Below, one piece after another: positions 21,875 through 33,200 of a DNA stretch of 64,000 nt; within the stretch, counting starts at the first letter, position 1; every line of letters starts with the position of its first letter. The position numbers and the translations under genes are program-made. Source of the stretch: Impatiens glandulifera (taxonomy: Eukaryota > Streptophyta > Magnoliopsida > Ericales > Balsaminaceae). The DNA lies in contig NC_061868.1 of assembly GCF_907164915.1 (NCBI RefSeq), positions 20,083,819 through 20,147,818 of the forward strand, given 5' to 3'. The notes under the pieces are model-generated. The model did no database searches. It was not told the DNA's origin and was given only the letters and a program-made list of their open reading frames with translations.

Positions 21875-22357
21875 TGTTAAGCTTTAAACTATAACTGAGT
21901 CTTTCGAGTTCTTTGATTCAAGAAACGAGTTCTTGATTGATGGGACCAATGATGGAATTCAATACTCAAACGCAGCGGACATAGAGTGAGGAAGAATTCA
22001 AGGTTAAGAGAGAAGAAACCGGGTGAGAATAGAATACCACTAAATTACACCTAGTAGTCCAAGAAAGAAGATGAGGGCCGAGAGATAACTTAGAGCACCA
22101 AGTTCCAAAATATTCAATTCATAGCCCCAAAAAGTGGGGTGGGAATCAGCATTTAAAGAGGCTGCATTACCCAAAATTATTCGGTTACAACTACTTCCTA
22201 AATAACAGAATTCGGTTTCAAGAGAAATAAGAGAGAAAGGAAACAAAACAGAATTATTCAATAAAAAAACATAAACTAGCTCATATGCACACTTGGGCCG
22301 AGTGACGGGTGCTGGAAATATTTTAGAACCGAGGTTTTTGATGAGCAGACCGTAACA
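21875..22357 (-). repeat. 3' LTR of gypsy-type element
   Basis: 483 bp, matching the right-hand copy base for base apart from scattered substitutions. A purine tract (minus strand GGGGGAGATTA) adjoins its internal edge near 22358-22370, the expected polypurine tract. Confidence 0.92.
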
Positions 22358-22415
22358 TAATCTCCCCCTTCGAGGTCCGTCGCCCTCGACGAAAAGAACG
22401 TGGACTAGTCAGCCT

Positions 22416-23006
22416 CTAATGTGCATCTTCAACGTCAAAAATATCAGTTCGGTCGGGCTTCAGAATGTTCAGCAAGCTTCGCCGCAAAGGACCGGTCTTC
22501 TTAAAAATCTTTCGGCAGAATCGTTTCAATGGTGGAGCTGGTCGGGACCTTGCGGTCTTTTGCGCTGCCGGGTCGCTTGCCACTCCGCCCATGTGAGGAA
22601 TTTCTGTGCACCCAAGTTCGAGTTTTTCAGTGTTTAGAGCTGGCCTTGGTTGCTGTAATGTCTCCAGCGCCTGGTGCAAAAATAATTTCATCCAGCTTTG
22701 ATTAAACTCTATAGTGTCTTCAAAAATCCAAGCCAAGTCCTTTTCCCGAACCAGCATAACAGGGGCATCAAACGATCCATAGCTTCTAATTAGATCTTTA
22801 GGAATATCTTCCAAGGTCATTGCCACGAGGGAAACAGTTTGGCCTTCGGGCTTACTCTTTATTTGCATTTTGGCAGCAACACTATATTCATCTAAGGTCT
22901 TTTCCAGCTGGTTTCCATGCATCAAACTGGGCTGCGACCGAGGAATCCCTTTAGGACCGTGGTTTTGTCTTGCTTCTCACAGGATAGGGTCAGCTTTTCA
23001 AAGTCT
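22416..23006 (-). pseudogene. Post-protease tail ORF of gypsy-type element
   Basis: A minus-strand frame (22416-22925) continues the region that in autonomous elements links protease to reverse transcriptase. Just after the protease, at about 22990-23006, a WDFEKL-type motif is visible in a shifted frame. The ~170 residues include MTLEDIPKDLIRSYGSF and a Pro/Arg-rich end, and match nothing I recognise. It ends 45 bp before the polypurine tract, so RT and integrase have been deleted, not moved. Confidence 0.5.
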
Positions 23007-24437
23007 CAAGAAGACGGGCCTAGAGTAATCAGCCATTCAATTCCCAACACAATATCATATCCGTCCATGGAAATTACCTTCATTTCTGTTTGGTATTCAT
23101 TGCCTTCCATCAACCACTTCAAGTCTTTGTAAATACTAGAACATAACACATTAGACTCGTCGACCACTCTAACCGATTGCACCCTCGTTGCTATGCTTTT
23201 CTGGTCTATTTTCTCAAAAATCCTGTTATTGATAAAATTGTGGGTGCTTCCTGTATCGATCAAGATCACTACTGGCAGGTTCCCAACTTTTCCAAGAATC
23301 TGGAGCGTTTGAAAAGCTTTAGAACCGGTCAAGGTATGTAAAGATATGGCTGGTTCATCCCTTGGGCCGAGCAATGAAGGTAGATCATCCAAAAGAGGTT
23401 CTTGGTCGGGTTCTTGGTCTTCTTGATTGGCCAAGACCATGAATAATTTTGATTTACACCTATGGTTTGGTTGCCATTTTTCATTGCAAGAATAGCATAG
23501 GCCCTTCTTTCGTTTTTCATCCATTGAGGTTGGGTCTAATTGCTTAACATGGCCCTGGTTTGCATTTGAAGAGGACCCATATGATGAATTCTTGAAGTCG
23601 GTATTGGTGCTTGGCCCGACTGTGTTGATATTGGATGGCGTGGGCAGCAACGGTGCTTCAGCGTTATACAAGTTATCACTGCTCATTAAGGACCGATATG
23701 TTGCTTCTTGGACTTTAGCCATGGCCATGGCTTTGTTTAAAGAATCCGAGAATTGCAACCTGATGCAGTTTCGCAATTTCCTCCCTTAGACCGGACAAGT
23801 AGCAATCTATGACGTACTCCCTTGGCATGCTGTAGAGTTTTTGAGAGATTGACATGTATCGCGGAGTATATTCTTGAACCGACCCAACCTGTTTTAAATT
23901 CATCAGTTGTCTCATTAGGGTGTCATGTATAGAGGGCCCGAATTGAGTCATAAGGTCTCTCTTGAACACGTCCCAAGATAAGGCCTCCAAATGATTTTGG
24001 TTTTGAAGATATGACCCGTACCACATTCTTGCTTCGCCAGAAAAATGAATGGGGGCGATTTCTAATTTAGTGGCATCCTTAGTTTTGTCCACTCTAAAAA
24101 ATTGCTCGGCCGATATTAGCCAGCCCTCCACATCCGACCCATCAAACCGAGGAAAATCGACATTGATTAGCCGAGTAGGAGGAACATAGTGTTGCTCGCG
24201 GTTCTAGAAGGGTGTTGGGGCCTAAATGGGGAAGGACCGTGGCAAGAATAACATCATAGGGTATGTGGCGGGGTTTTTGCACATTCCAGATGCCCCGCTC
24301 TCAAAGGCTGCCATTCTTTCTTCAGCCGCATCAAATCTTCGGTCTATGGCAGCTTGCATCGCAACTGTTTGTTGGGACAGGTTTTCAATAAGGTCCTTGA
24401 GCGCATCCATTTCTGATTGTTGGCGAGTTTCTACCAT
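23006..24437 (-). pseudogene. gag-protease of gypsy-type element
   Basis: Starts with ATG at 24437 (MVETRQQSEMDALKDLIENL, probable coiled coil). After a frameshift near 24200 it continues as a retrotransposon-gag domain (VEGWLISAEQFFRVDK ... ARMWYGSYLQ, 23715-24131). One extra base near 23775 shifts it to 23006-23776. That part has a zinc knuckle CYSCNEKWQPNHRC and an aspartic protease with LIDTGSTHNFI and YDIVLGIEWL, features typical of plant Ty3/gypsy polyproteins. Structural and protease functions only; with two frameshifts it is probably dead. Confidence 0.85.
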
Positions 24438-24453
24438 GTTGAGAATCGGTCAG

Positions 24454-24467
24454 CTCTGATACCAATA
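24454..24467 (-). other. Primer binding site of gypsy-type element
   Basis: The plus strand reads GCTCTGATACCAATA, so the minus strand carries TTGGTATCAGAGC directly after the 5' LTR end. This is the standard initiator-Met tRNA complement. Confidence 0.88.
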
Positions 24468-24950
24468 TGTTAAGCTTTAAACTATAATTGAGCCTCTCGA
24501 GTTCTTTGATTCAAGAAACGAGTTCTTGATTGATGGGACCAAGGATGGAATTCAATACTCAAACGCAGTGTACATAGAGTAAGGAAGAATTCGAGGTTAA
24601 GAGAGAACAAACCGTGTGAGAAGAGAATACCACTAGATTACACCTAGTAGTCCAAGAAAGAGAATGAGGGCCGAGAGATAACTTAGAGCACCAAGTTCCA
24701 AAATATTCAATTCATAGCCCCAAAAAGTGGGGTGGGTATCAGCATTTAAAGAGGTTGAATTACCCAAAAGTATTCGGTTACAACTACTTCCAAAACAACA
24801 GAATTCGGTTTCAAGAGAAATAAGAGAGAAAGGAAACAAAACAGAATTATTCAATAAAAAAACATAAATTGGCCCATATGCACACTTGGGCCGAGAGACG
24901 GGTGCTGGAAATATTTTAGAACCGAGGTTTTTTATGAGCAGACCGTAACA
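24468..24950 (-). repeat. 5' LTR of gypsy-type element
   Basis: 483-bp partner of 21875-22357. Differences include CGCAGTGTACATAGAGTAAGG here against CGCAGCGGACATAGAGTGAGG there. Followed on the right by the CCATG target duplication. Confidence 0.92.
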
Positions 24951-24955
24951 CCATG

Positions 24956-26085
24956 TCATTAAGTGTAGTAATTAGATCGTCTCGAGTGAACTCTTCGGAG
25001 GAAAGTCAAATACCTCTTCGCCGTTGGCCATGAAACATATAACTTCTTCATCATCATCAAAATCACTTTGAGCCCATTTGCTTTTTCTCTCTTCTGCCAC
25101 CATTGTTTTTTGGTCTTTATTGTGCTTGGATAGTTGATGATTCTCCTTGGGTTTCTAATTGACTAGCTTCTTATCATCTCTCCTTGGCTTCCGACATTCT
25201 GACATATAATGACCTAGAGTATCACAATTAAAATAATGAATGTTAGCTTTGTAATCATAAGAGTAATTGTTATTGTTGTTGTTGGATGAGTTTTATTTCT
25301 TCATGATTTTCCAAACTTCTTAACAAGTAATGCCATTGCATCTTCACTAAACTGCTCAGTTGACTTGATAGGCTCATGAACTTCTAGTTCCACAGATGAT
25401 ACTAATGCCCTGTTACATTCGAGGTTGATGGTTCATCTTTATTTTTTGAGTTCATCTCGAATTCATAGGCTTTTAGATCAACTAGCAGGTCAAAGAGCTC
25501 CATCTTGTTGAGATTTTAGACTCCCTCATTATTATCGTCTTGATATCCCACTCCCTAGGCAGAGCACACATAACTTTGATTGCAACCTCTATATTATTGT
25601 AGGTCTTTCCCCAAGTTGAGAGTAGTAATGATCTTACTGAATCTCCCATCAAATTCAATCATTATTTTTACGGGACGCATTTTAATGTTATCAAACTGTT
25701 GTGTTATCAAATTCAATCATCATTTCTACGGGACGCATCTTAATATTATCAAAATGATGAGCTTGTTTTCTTTGGTTTGCTCATTTCCCTCATAAAGTTG
25801 AGTCGGCATTTCTTTGGAGGATTTTCATGATATGATGTAGTTAAACATGTTGTCATCCAAGGTCTTGTAAAGAATATATTTGGCCATGTTTTCTAGTATG
25901 TTCTTTCTCTTATATATCTTCACTGGTCCATTCAGATCTATCATTTTCAATCTTTATCGGACCTTCGATGATCACAAATCACATGTCATCATCTATGGCA
26001 GCGAGATGAGTTGTACTCTTGCCTTCCATGCGATATAATTTTCCTTTGAGAACATAGGAACCTTTTTGGTGACAGCCATAGACAT
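24956..26085 (-). pseudogene. gag N-terminal part of copia C, with zinc knuckle
   Basis: Minus-strand ATG at 26085 opens MSMAVTKKVPMFSKENYIAW. The region is full of frameshifts, but PIKIENDRSEWTSED and a knuckle HYFNCDTLGHYMSEC (about 25190-25245, with the first Cys replaced by Tyr) are readable. The Lys-rich and acidic stretch KSKWAQSDFDDDEEVICFMANG follows. In A, D and E the corresponding acidic stretch is joined directly to the middle of UBN2, so C represents the longer gag form. Confidence 0.75.
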
Positions 26086-26125
26086 GATTTAGATACTTGT
26101 AGGTGCTTGAGAATAGAAACTAGTT

Positions 26126-26138
26126 GCTCTAATACCAC
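26126..26138 (-). other. Primer binding site of copia C
   Basis: The plus strand GCTCTAATACCACTT, directly next to the LTR end TGTTAAG, is a mutated version of GCTCTGATACCAATT. Confidence 0.7.
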
Positions 26139-26139
26139 T

Positions 26140-27751
26140 TGTTAAGACTGGGATCGATGATGGAGACGGGGTCTCAAAAAGTTAAACATTTACACACACA
26201 CTTCATTTGATATTAACTCTATTAGAAGTTAATATTAGTTTCTATTCTTCGCAATTTGTCACAAACTCTTGAACCGAGTTCAAGCGCAGAAATGTTTGTT
26301 TAGACTTGAAGCAACACAAAGAGATTGGAGTAATATAATAGGAAAGAACGCACGAGATAAGGATGTTTATGAATGTTCGAGATAAAGCTCCTACGTCACC
26401 CCTTCTTCTCAACTTTGAGAAGGATATTCACTAGAAGATTTGATTGGATACAAAACTTGTACATAAACTAGTTGAACAACCAGGACTTAGTTACTGCCTA
26501 TTTTCGAACTCCTAGCACACACGCTCTATTGAACATAACCAAATTCTATCAACTTACAATGCTAACAAACTTAGAATAAGTAGAATTGTAATACAACTTT
26601 AGAAAACTAATATACTTGAAAGCTTATGAAACTTTTTAGGAGCTTGAGAGAGTTGATCGTTTAATGGTTAGCAAGAGAATTGTTCAGAAAAACTGGTGTG
26701 AAGCAAGTTGTCCTTTGTCTTCGTAAATATGAAAATGTCAACAAACATATTTTGATGCACAACGGACATATTTTGCTTCATGATACATCTGTCTTGATTT
26801 TGATTGGTTGAATTCCAATATAGTACATCATATGATATATTCTTTGATCTTGTCTGTATTTGGATGATAATAAGCCAAATTGTCATTACTTGGATTATAA
26901 TTTACGAGGAGTATAAATCTCAAAAGCTTTTACTTGTCTTTGATTCCTTTATCATATCTTTGCTGCTGCCAAAAAGGTTTGCATCAGTCTTTGCACCAAA
27001 ATTGAAACAAAATGATGAGTCCATATAAAGTTGATATCAGCTAACGGAAATGTGCTTATATAATACCGAGGATGATAGGTTGTGAGAAGAAACAAAAGTA
27101 CCGAAACACTTCTAAGGAAATACCGATTTTATTGAAAACCCGATTTTAATAAAATACCGGGAACTCTTTTTATATAACCGGAGTTATATAATACCAAAAA
27201 ATAGAATCGAACATGTATTTTGCAAAATACCGGCTCCGTGTCTTGATATAAAACCGATGTTATAAGAATGCCGAATCCACTTTAATAAAATAACGAAATT
27301 CAAACTACCGGATCCACTTTAGTAAAATACTGACTTCGTAAAATACCGGCTCCGCTTCACGAAATACCGACTTTGTAAAATACTAATTTGGGATATAATA
27401 CTAGTTACGTGTTTGTAAAATACTGATTCTACAAACTACCGGTTACTCTTTGATAAAATGCTAAAATCCAAACTACCAGATGGTTTTGTAAAATGCTGAA
27501 TTGAGATAAAACTGGTAATGTGTTTGTAAAGTGTTGATTCTACAAACTATCAGTCTTAAAAAAATGTCGATTACGCCTTTCAATAATACCGATTTATAAA
27601 ATGTTGATTACGTATAAAATCGGTTGCGCGTCTTCACAAAATACAAAACTTGCAGATAATGCAAATTTTGTAGATAATACCGGTTTTTTATGAAGACTGA
27701 CTTTAAGCAAATAGTTAATTAATACTAATAATTAATTATCTATACTTAACA
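26140..27751 (-). repeat. LTR of copia C, with TACCG array
   Basis: On the minus strand it begins TGTTAAGTATAG (27751) and ends CTTAACA (26140). A purine tract AAAAAGAGAGAAA on the minus strand (about 27752-27765) lies just outside its start, and a PBS plus gag lie just inside its end. U5 resembles that of A and E (GAAGGGGTGACGTAGGAG on minus, near 26390-26410). From 27060 to 27690 it carries an array of AAAATACCG/CGGTATTTT-type units in place of the GTCTAA pairs. Confidence 0.78.
27060..27690. repeat. TACCG-motif array in LTR C
   Basis: Roughly thirty short units such as AAAATACCGGCTCCG, GAAATACCGACTTTG and AAACTACCGG, spaced about 15-30 bp, many preceded by TTTGTAAAATAC. It occupies the U3 position held by GTCTAA arrays in the other LTRs. 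A diverged copy lies at 35700-36360. Confidence 0.8.
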
Positions 27752-28345
27752 ATTTCTCTCTTTTTAATTATTTAAAATAAATATTCAAAACTTGGTAATT
27801 TTATAATCGTTGGATAATTATTCTAAGTTAATTAACTTATTTGATCTAATAATTTCTCCCTTTTGATTATTTAAAAAAATATTCAAAATCAGTGATCTCC
27901 TTAGTAATTGTTCATACCAAAAATCATTGTATCACTTTTCTATATTGTGAGGTCTTTGTAAATTGATAGATTGTCTATTAACGAGTGTTGTGTATTAGAA
28001 GTTCAGAAACATGTAGTGTATATGTCCTGATTATCTGATCAGGTTTGTGTAGCGGTTCTATTCAAACCAAATCTTCTAATGAATATCTTCTCGAGGTCGA
28101 GAAGAAGGGTGACGAAGGAGAGTTTACTCTGAACATCCATAAACAAATCATGTGTCTTGTCTTCTTTTCATTCCGTATTTTCCAACCCTTTATCTGTCGC
28201 TTCAAGTCTAAACAAACAATTCCTCACTTGACTTCGTTCAAAAGTTTGTGAAGACTTGTGAAGAATATAAACATATATTATCTTTTAACATAGATAATAT
28301 CAAAGTGAAGTAAGTGTGGTTAACACAGCTTGATCAACCCCCTAC
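27752..28345 (+). repeat. Plus-oriented LTR U5 fragment facing LTR C
   Basis: After an AT-rich stretch, 28040-28340 reads as a U5 in plus orientation (GAGAAGAAGGGTGACGAAGG, CATCCATAAACAAATC, CGCTTCAAGTCTAAACAAAC). It aligns to the reverse complement of 26150-26460 with obvious but imperfect identity. The two U5 pieces therefore form a long imperfect inverted repeat with about 1.5 kb between the arms. Confidence 0.65.
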
Positions 28346-28360
28346 TATTGTTGACTCGTT

Positions 28361-28550
28361 TCCTAACATTGTTCCTCTTATCTTCACTAATCCATTCAGA
28401 TCTTGAATTCTCCATCTTTATCGGGCCATCGGTGATGACAAACCACATGTCATCGTCAATGGAAGATAAATGAGTTTGCACTCTCACTTTTCATCTGTTC
28501 TAGTTTTTCTTACAGAACATAGGAACCTTGTTGGTGGTAGTCATAGACAT
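28361..28550 (-). pseudogene. gag start fragment, copia related to C
   Basis: The minus strand from 28550 reads MSMTTTNKVPMFCKKN, then SSIDDDMWFVITDGPIKMENSRSEW, the N-terminus of the C-type gag. It ends at about 28361, where the plus-oriented U5 fragment starts. Confidence 0.7.
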
Positions 28551-28601
28551 GATTTTGGATCTAATGATGCTTGATATTGAAAACAGGGCTCTAATACCAC
28601 T

Positions 28602-30246
28602 TGTTAGGATTGGTGTCGACAATAGAGACGGGGGTCTAACTATTTTGAACAACTTATGACTTCAATTATGTTTTAACTCTGTTAGAAGTTAAAATATGTT
28701 TCTATTCAACGCAAATCTTCACAAACTCTTGAACAAGTTCAAGTGCAGAAAGGTTTGTTGGATTTGAAGCTTCAGATGAGAGAATGTAAATGACAGAAAG
28801 TAAAGAACACAGGAAGTTTTATGGATGTTCGGAGATAAAACTCTTGCGTCAACCCTTCTTCCTCAACAGGAATGATATTCACTAGAAGACTTTGGTAGGT
28901 ATAGAACACACTATACAAACTAGTCAAAAACCATATGACTTAACAACTGCTTGCTTCTGAACTTCTAGTTGATTCTCTGTTGAACAGAACACCCTCTATT
29001 CAACTTACAGTATTGAAATTTCACATAGAAAGAACATTAGACTAGTGACAGAGTAATCACACAGTGAGTTGTTTTATGCTTGACCTTGAGAGATTGGATA
29101 ATCAAAGAGTGAGAGCTTAAGTAACAGTGTATGAAGCACACATAATGTTTGATGCAAGTAGAAAAAGGTGTTTCGTCCGTTTTCCTTAATAAACTATTTA
29201 TAGTTGAAGTGCACCAACGGTCGAATCTTCTTTGAGGACACGTGTCCTTAATATATTATTTATAGTATGAGAGTACAACAGACTCTATGCATTGGGATCG
29301 AGGTCATACCAAACAGGTAGTGCACCGAATATCCTCTAATATTCTATTGTACTACATTATGGACAATTTGAATATTGTAGTATGTGGCAGTTGTTCATTC
29401 GTTGTTGGAGCTGAGTAGTTAGACTGTAGAAAACGATAACTATAGATGAACTGAGTGAGTACGTAGTTAGACGCTCCTTCGAACGTCCAAGAGAGTTAGA
29501 CCATGTCTAATTGCGCTTCCCTTTAGACCACGTCTAAAGGAGTTAGATCGCGTCTAATTGTTCTTCCCTTTAGACCACGTCTCAAGGAGTTACACCACGT
29601 CTAACTGTGCTTCCCTTTAGATCGCGTCTAAAGGAATTAGACGGCATGTAACTACACTTTCCTTTAGACCACCTCTAGCTGCGCTTCCCTTTAGACCACA
29701 TCTAACTACGCTTTCCTTTAGACCGCGTCTAAAGGACTTAGACGTCGTCTAACTATGCTTTCCTTTAGACCGCGTCTAAGTGCGTTTCCTTTAAACCGGG
29801 TCTAAAGGAGTTAGATCGCGTCTAACTGTACTTTCCTTTAGTCCACGTCTAAAGGAGTTAGACCGCATCTAACTGCGCTTCTCTTTAGACCATGTCTATA
29901 GGAGTTAGACCACGTCTAACTGTGCTTCCCTTAAGACCACGTCTAAAAGAGTTAGACGCATCTAACTGCGTTTACCTTTAGACCACATCTAAAAGAGTTA
30001 GACCGCGTCTAATTGCGCTTTCCTTTAGACCACGTTGAAAGGAGTTAGACCGCGTCTAACTCCGTACTCCTTAGATCACGTATAAGGGAGTTAGACGATG
30101 TCCAAATAAACAGTATTCTTTAGATCTGTACTTGCACAACAGCAAATAACCTAATTTACTTTTGTTTAAACCATATCATCAAAATTTGTTGTGCATATTC
30201 TTTTATGTTAATTAATGATTTCTTTCTTAATTAATTTAACATAACA
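28602..30246 (-). repeat. Copia LTR, unit 1 of the large duplication
   Basis: On the minus strand it starts TGTTATGTTAAATTAATT (30246) and ends CCTAACA (28602), followed by a PBS-like GTGGTATTAGAGC and the gag start. The U5 region near 28840-28880 has the shared CGTCAACCCTTCTTCC element. U3 carries the GTCTAA array at 29460-30110. Confidence 0.8.
29460..30110. repeat. TTTAGAC/GTCTAAA array, unit 1 LTR
   Basis: About 48-bp units with CCTTTAGACCACGTCTAAAGG and GAGTTAGACCGCGTCTAACT, point-mutated and sometimes missing one half. Same layout as LTR B and as 38140-38990. Confidence 0.88.
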
Positions 30247-33200
30247 CAACTGAATTGAAATTATCATAAATCTTATTTGAACATTATTACCAAATTGTAT
30301 TATTTTATGTTAGATTTGTTATTAATACATAAAATGTTTCTCAACTCGTTATGATTCATTTTATGACAACCTTTTTATTTTAAAATATTGTTAGACAATT
30401 AGGTACTTTTATTTATAATTAAAGTGATTTTGGGTTTAAAAAATAATCTTATCATATACAAAATTATTATTAATTTTCTTAATATATTTTGGGATATTTC
30501 GTGTAATTTTATGTCAAATTGCATTATTATTTTTATTTAATTTAATTTATTCTAAAAAAATTAATTTTGTAATATAAAGTCATCTTAAATTACAATTATT
30601 GCAAACCTTATTATAATATTATACATTATAATTTATTATGTTAGATAGTTTTGTTTTTTAAAATAAAAAACTTATCTCAACAAAATATATATCATTTTTA
30701 GATATGTCTGATTTTTTTTTGTCATGTTCTAAGAAAATCGAGTACATGTATTTATTATTTGAAATTACGATAAGTTTTCAAAATTCATTTAAATTATTGT
30801 TTTTCAAATTGAATGATTTTAATTTATATAATTTAATATAATCTAAAATAAGATTAGTTTTGTAATATAAAAAATATTTCAACTAAATTGAAATTATCTC
30901 AAATCTTATTCGAACATTATATACCATATTGTATTATTTTAGGTTACACTTGTTATTAATACATAAAATGTTTCTCAACTCATTATGATTCATTTTATGA
31001 AAACCTTTTCATTTTGGAATATTGTAAAATAATCGAGTATTTTTAAATAAATTACAATAATTTTGGGATTTAAAAAATGATCTTATTATATAAGAAATTA
31101 CGATTAGTTTTCTTAATATATTTTGGAATATTAGGTGTAATTTTAAGTCAAATTACATTATTATTTTTATTTATTTAATTTAATCTAATCTTTAAATAAA
31201 AGTCATCGTAATCGAATCAAAATTATTGTAAACATTATTATACATCATAATTTATTATTTTATAACAAATAGATTTATTTTTAATAATTAAACTCATCTT
31301 GTAAACATTATTATACATCATAATTTATTATTTTATAACAAATAGATTTATTTTTAATAATTAAACTCATCTCAACACAATAAAAATCATTTTGAGACAT
31401 TTTCTTTTTCAGTTTACGGATATTCATTGAAAATTGGGTACTTGTATTTATTATTAGAGTTTATTTGAGTTTAAAAAATTATATAATTGGATTTGAAATA
31501 GAATGAGTTTTCTAAATTTATTCAAATTAGTTCTTATGATTCTATGTCAAATTGAACGATTATGATTAATGTAATTTATTTAATCTAAAATAATATTAGT
31601 TTTGTAATATAAAAATTATTTTAACTGAATCAAAATTATCACAATCATTATTACCAAATTGTATAAATTTATGTTAGATATGTTATTAATACATAAAATA
31701 TTTTTCAACTCATTATGATTCATTTTATGACAGCCTTTTTCATTTTAGAATATTGAAAGAAAATTGGGTACTTTTATTTATAATTAAAGTAATTTTGGGT
31801 TTGAAAAACTAATCTTATCGTATACGAAATTACTATTAATTTTCTTAATATATTTTGGATATTTCGTGTGATTTTATGTCAAATTGCATTATTATTTTTA
31901 TTTAATTAATTTAATCTAAAATAAGATTAATTTTGTAACATAAAAGTCATCTTAACCGAATCAAAATTATTGCAAACTTTATTATAATAGTTTGCATCAT
32001 GATTTATTAATTTATGCTATATAGATTTGTTTTTTATTCAAAAAACTTATCTCAACACAATATAAATCATTTTTATACATTTTTTATTTTTCATTTATGT
32101 GATGTTCTAAGAAAATCGAGTAATTGTATTTATTATTTGAATTTATTTGGGTTAAAAAAATAATATAATCGTATTTGAAATTACGATATGTTTTTTAAAT
32201 TTATTTAAATTATTTCTTAAATTTTATGTCAAATTGAATGTTTTTAATTTATGTAATTTAATTTAATCTAAAACAAGATTAGTTTTGTAATAAAAAAATT
32301 ATTTCTACTTAATCGAAATTATCTTAAATCTTATTCGAAGATTATATACCATATTGTATTATTTTATGTTAGTCTGGTTATTAATACATAAAATGTTTTT
32401 CAATTCATTATGATTGATTTTATTAAAACCTTTTTCATTTTGGAATATTTTAAAAATAAATAAAGTATTTTTAATTCGAATTACAATTATTTTGGGATTT
32501 AAAAAATGTTTTTATCATATAAAAAATTATGATAAATTTTATTAATATATTTAGTAACATTACGTGTAATTTTATGTTAAATTGAATTAGTATTTTTATT
32601 TATTTAATTTAATTTAATCTAAAACAAGTTTGATTTTTAATATAAAAGTCATCTCAATCGAATCAAAATGATTGTAAACCTTATTTTAATATTATACATC
32701 ATAATTTGTTATAAATTTGTTTTTTAATATAAAAGTCATCCCAATCGAATCAAAATGATTGTAAACCTTATTTTAATATTATATATCATAATTTATTATT
32801 TTATAACAGATAGATTTGTTTTTAATAATCAAACTTATCTGAATTCAATATAAATCATTTTAAGACATTTTCTTATTCATTTTAGTGATATTTTATGAAA
32901 ATCGGGTATTTTTATTTATTATTAAAGTTTATTTGGGTTTAAAAAATTATATAATTCTATTTGAAATTACGATGAGTTTTTTAAATTTATTTAAAATAAT
33001 ATTTGTAATTTTATGTCAAATTGACTGATTATGATTACTACCCTTTAATATAATATAAAATAATATTAGTTTTGTAATATAAAAAATATTTCAACGGAAT
33101 CGAAATTATCGCAAATTTGATTAGAACATTATTATCATATTGTATTTATTTTATGTTAGATTTGTTATTAATACATAAAATATTTTCATCTCATTATTAT

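Larger units (their letters stand above)
21875..24950 (-). mobile_element. Non-autonomous Ty3/gypsy-type LTR element, 3.08 kb
   Basis: Two 483-bp LTRs (21875-22357 and 24468-24950), each beginning TGTTA and ending TAACA, flank a minus-strand internal region with PBS, gag, zinc knuckle, aspartic protease and a tail ORF. RT, RNase H and integrase are absent. The 5-bp target duplication CCATG is present at 21870-21874 and 24951-24955. The two LTRs differ at scattered positions, so the insertion is not very recent. It interrupts gag of copia C. Confidence 0.92.
19968..27751 (-). mobile_element. Copia element C (minus strand), 3' half missing, gypsy inserted
   Basis: Reading from high to low coordinates: LTR (27751-26140), PBS, gag with a degenerate zinc knuckle, gag-pol stop, protease and integrase up to about 19968. 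There LTR B begins, within the SKxYRVYNNR segment of the integrase C-terminal region. RT, RNase H and a 3' LTR are absent. A Ty3/gypsy-type element (21875-24950) interrupts gag. Confidence 0.82.
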
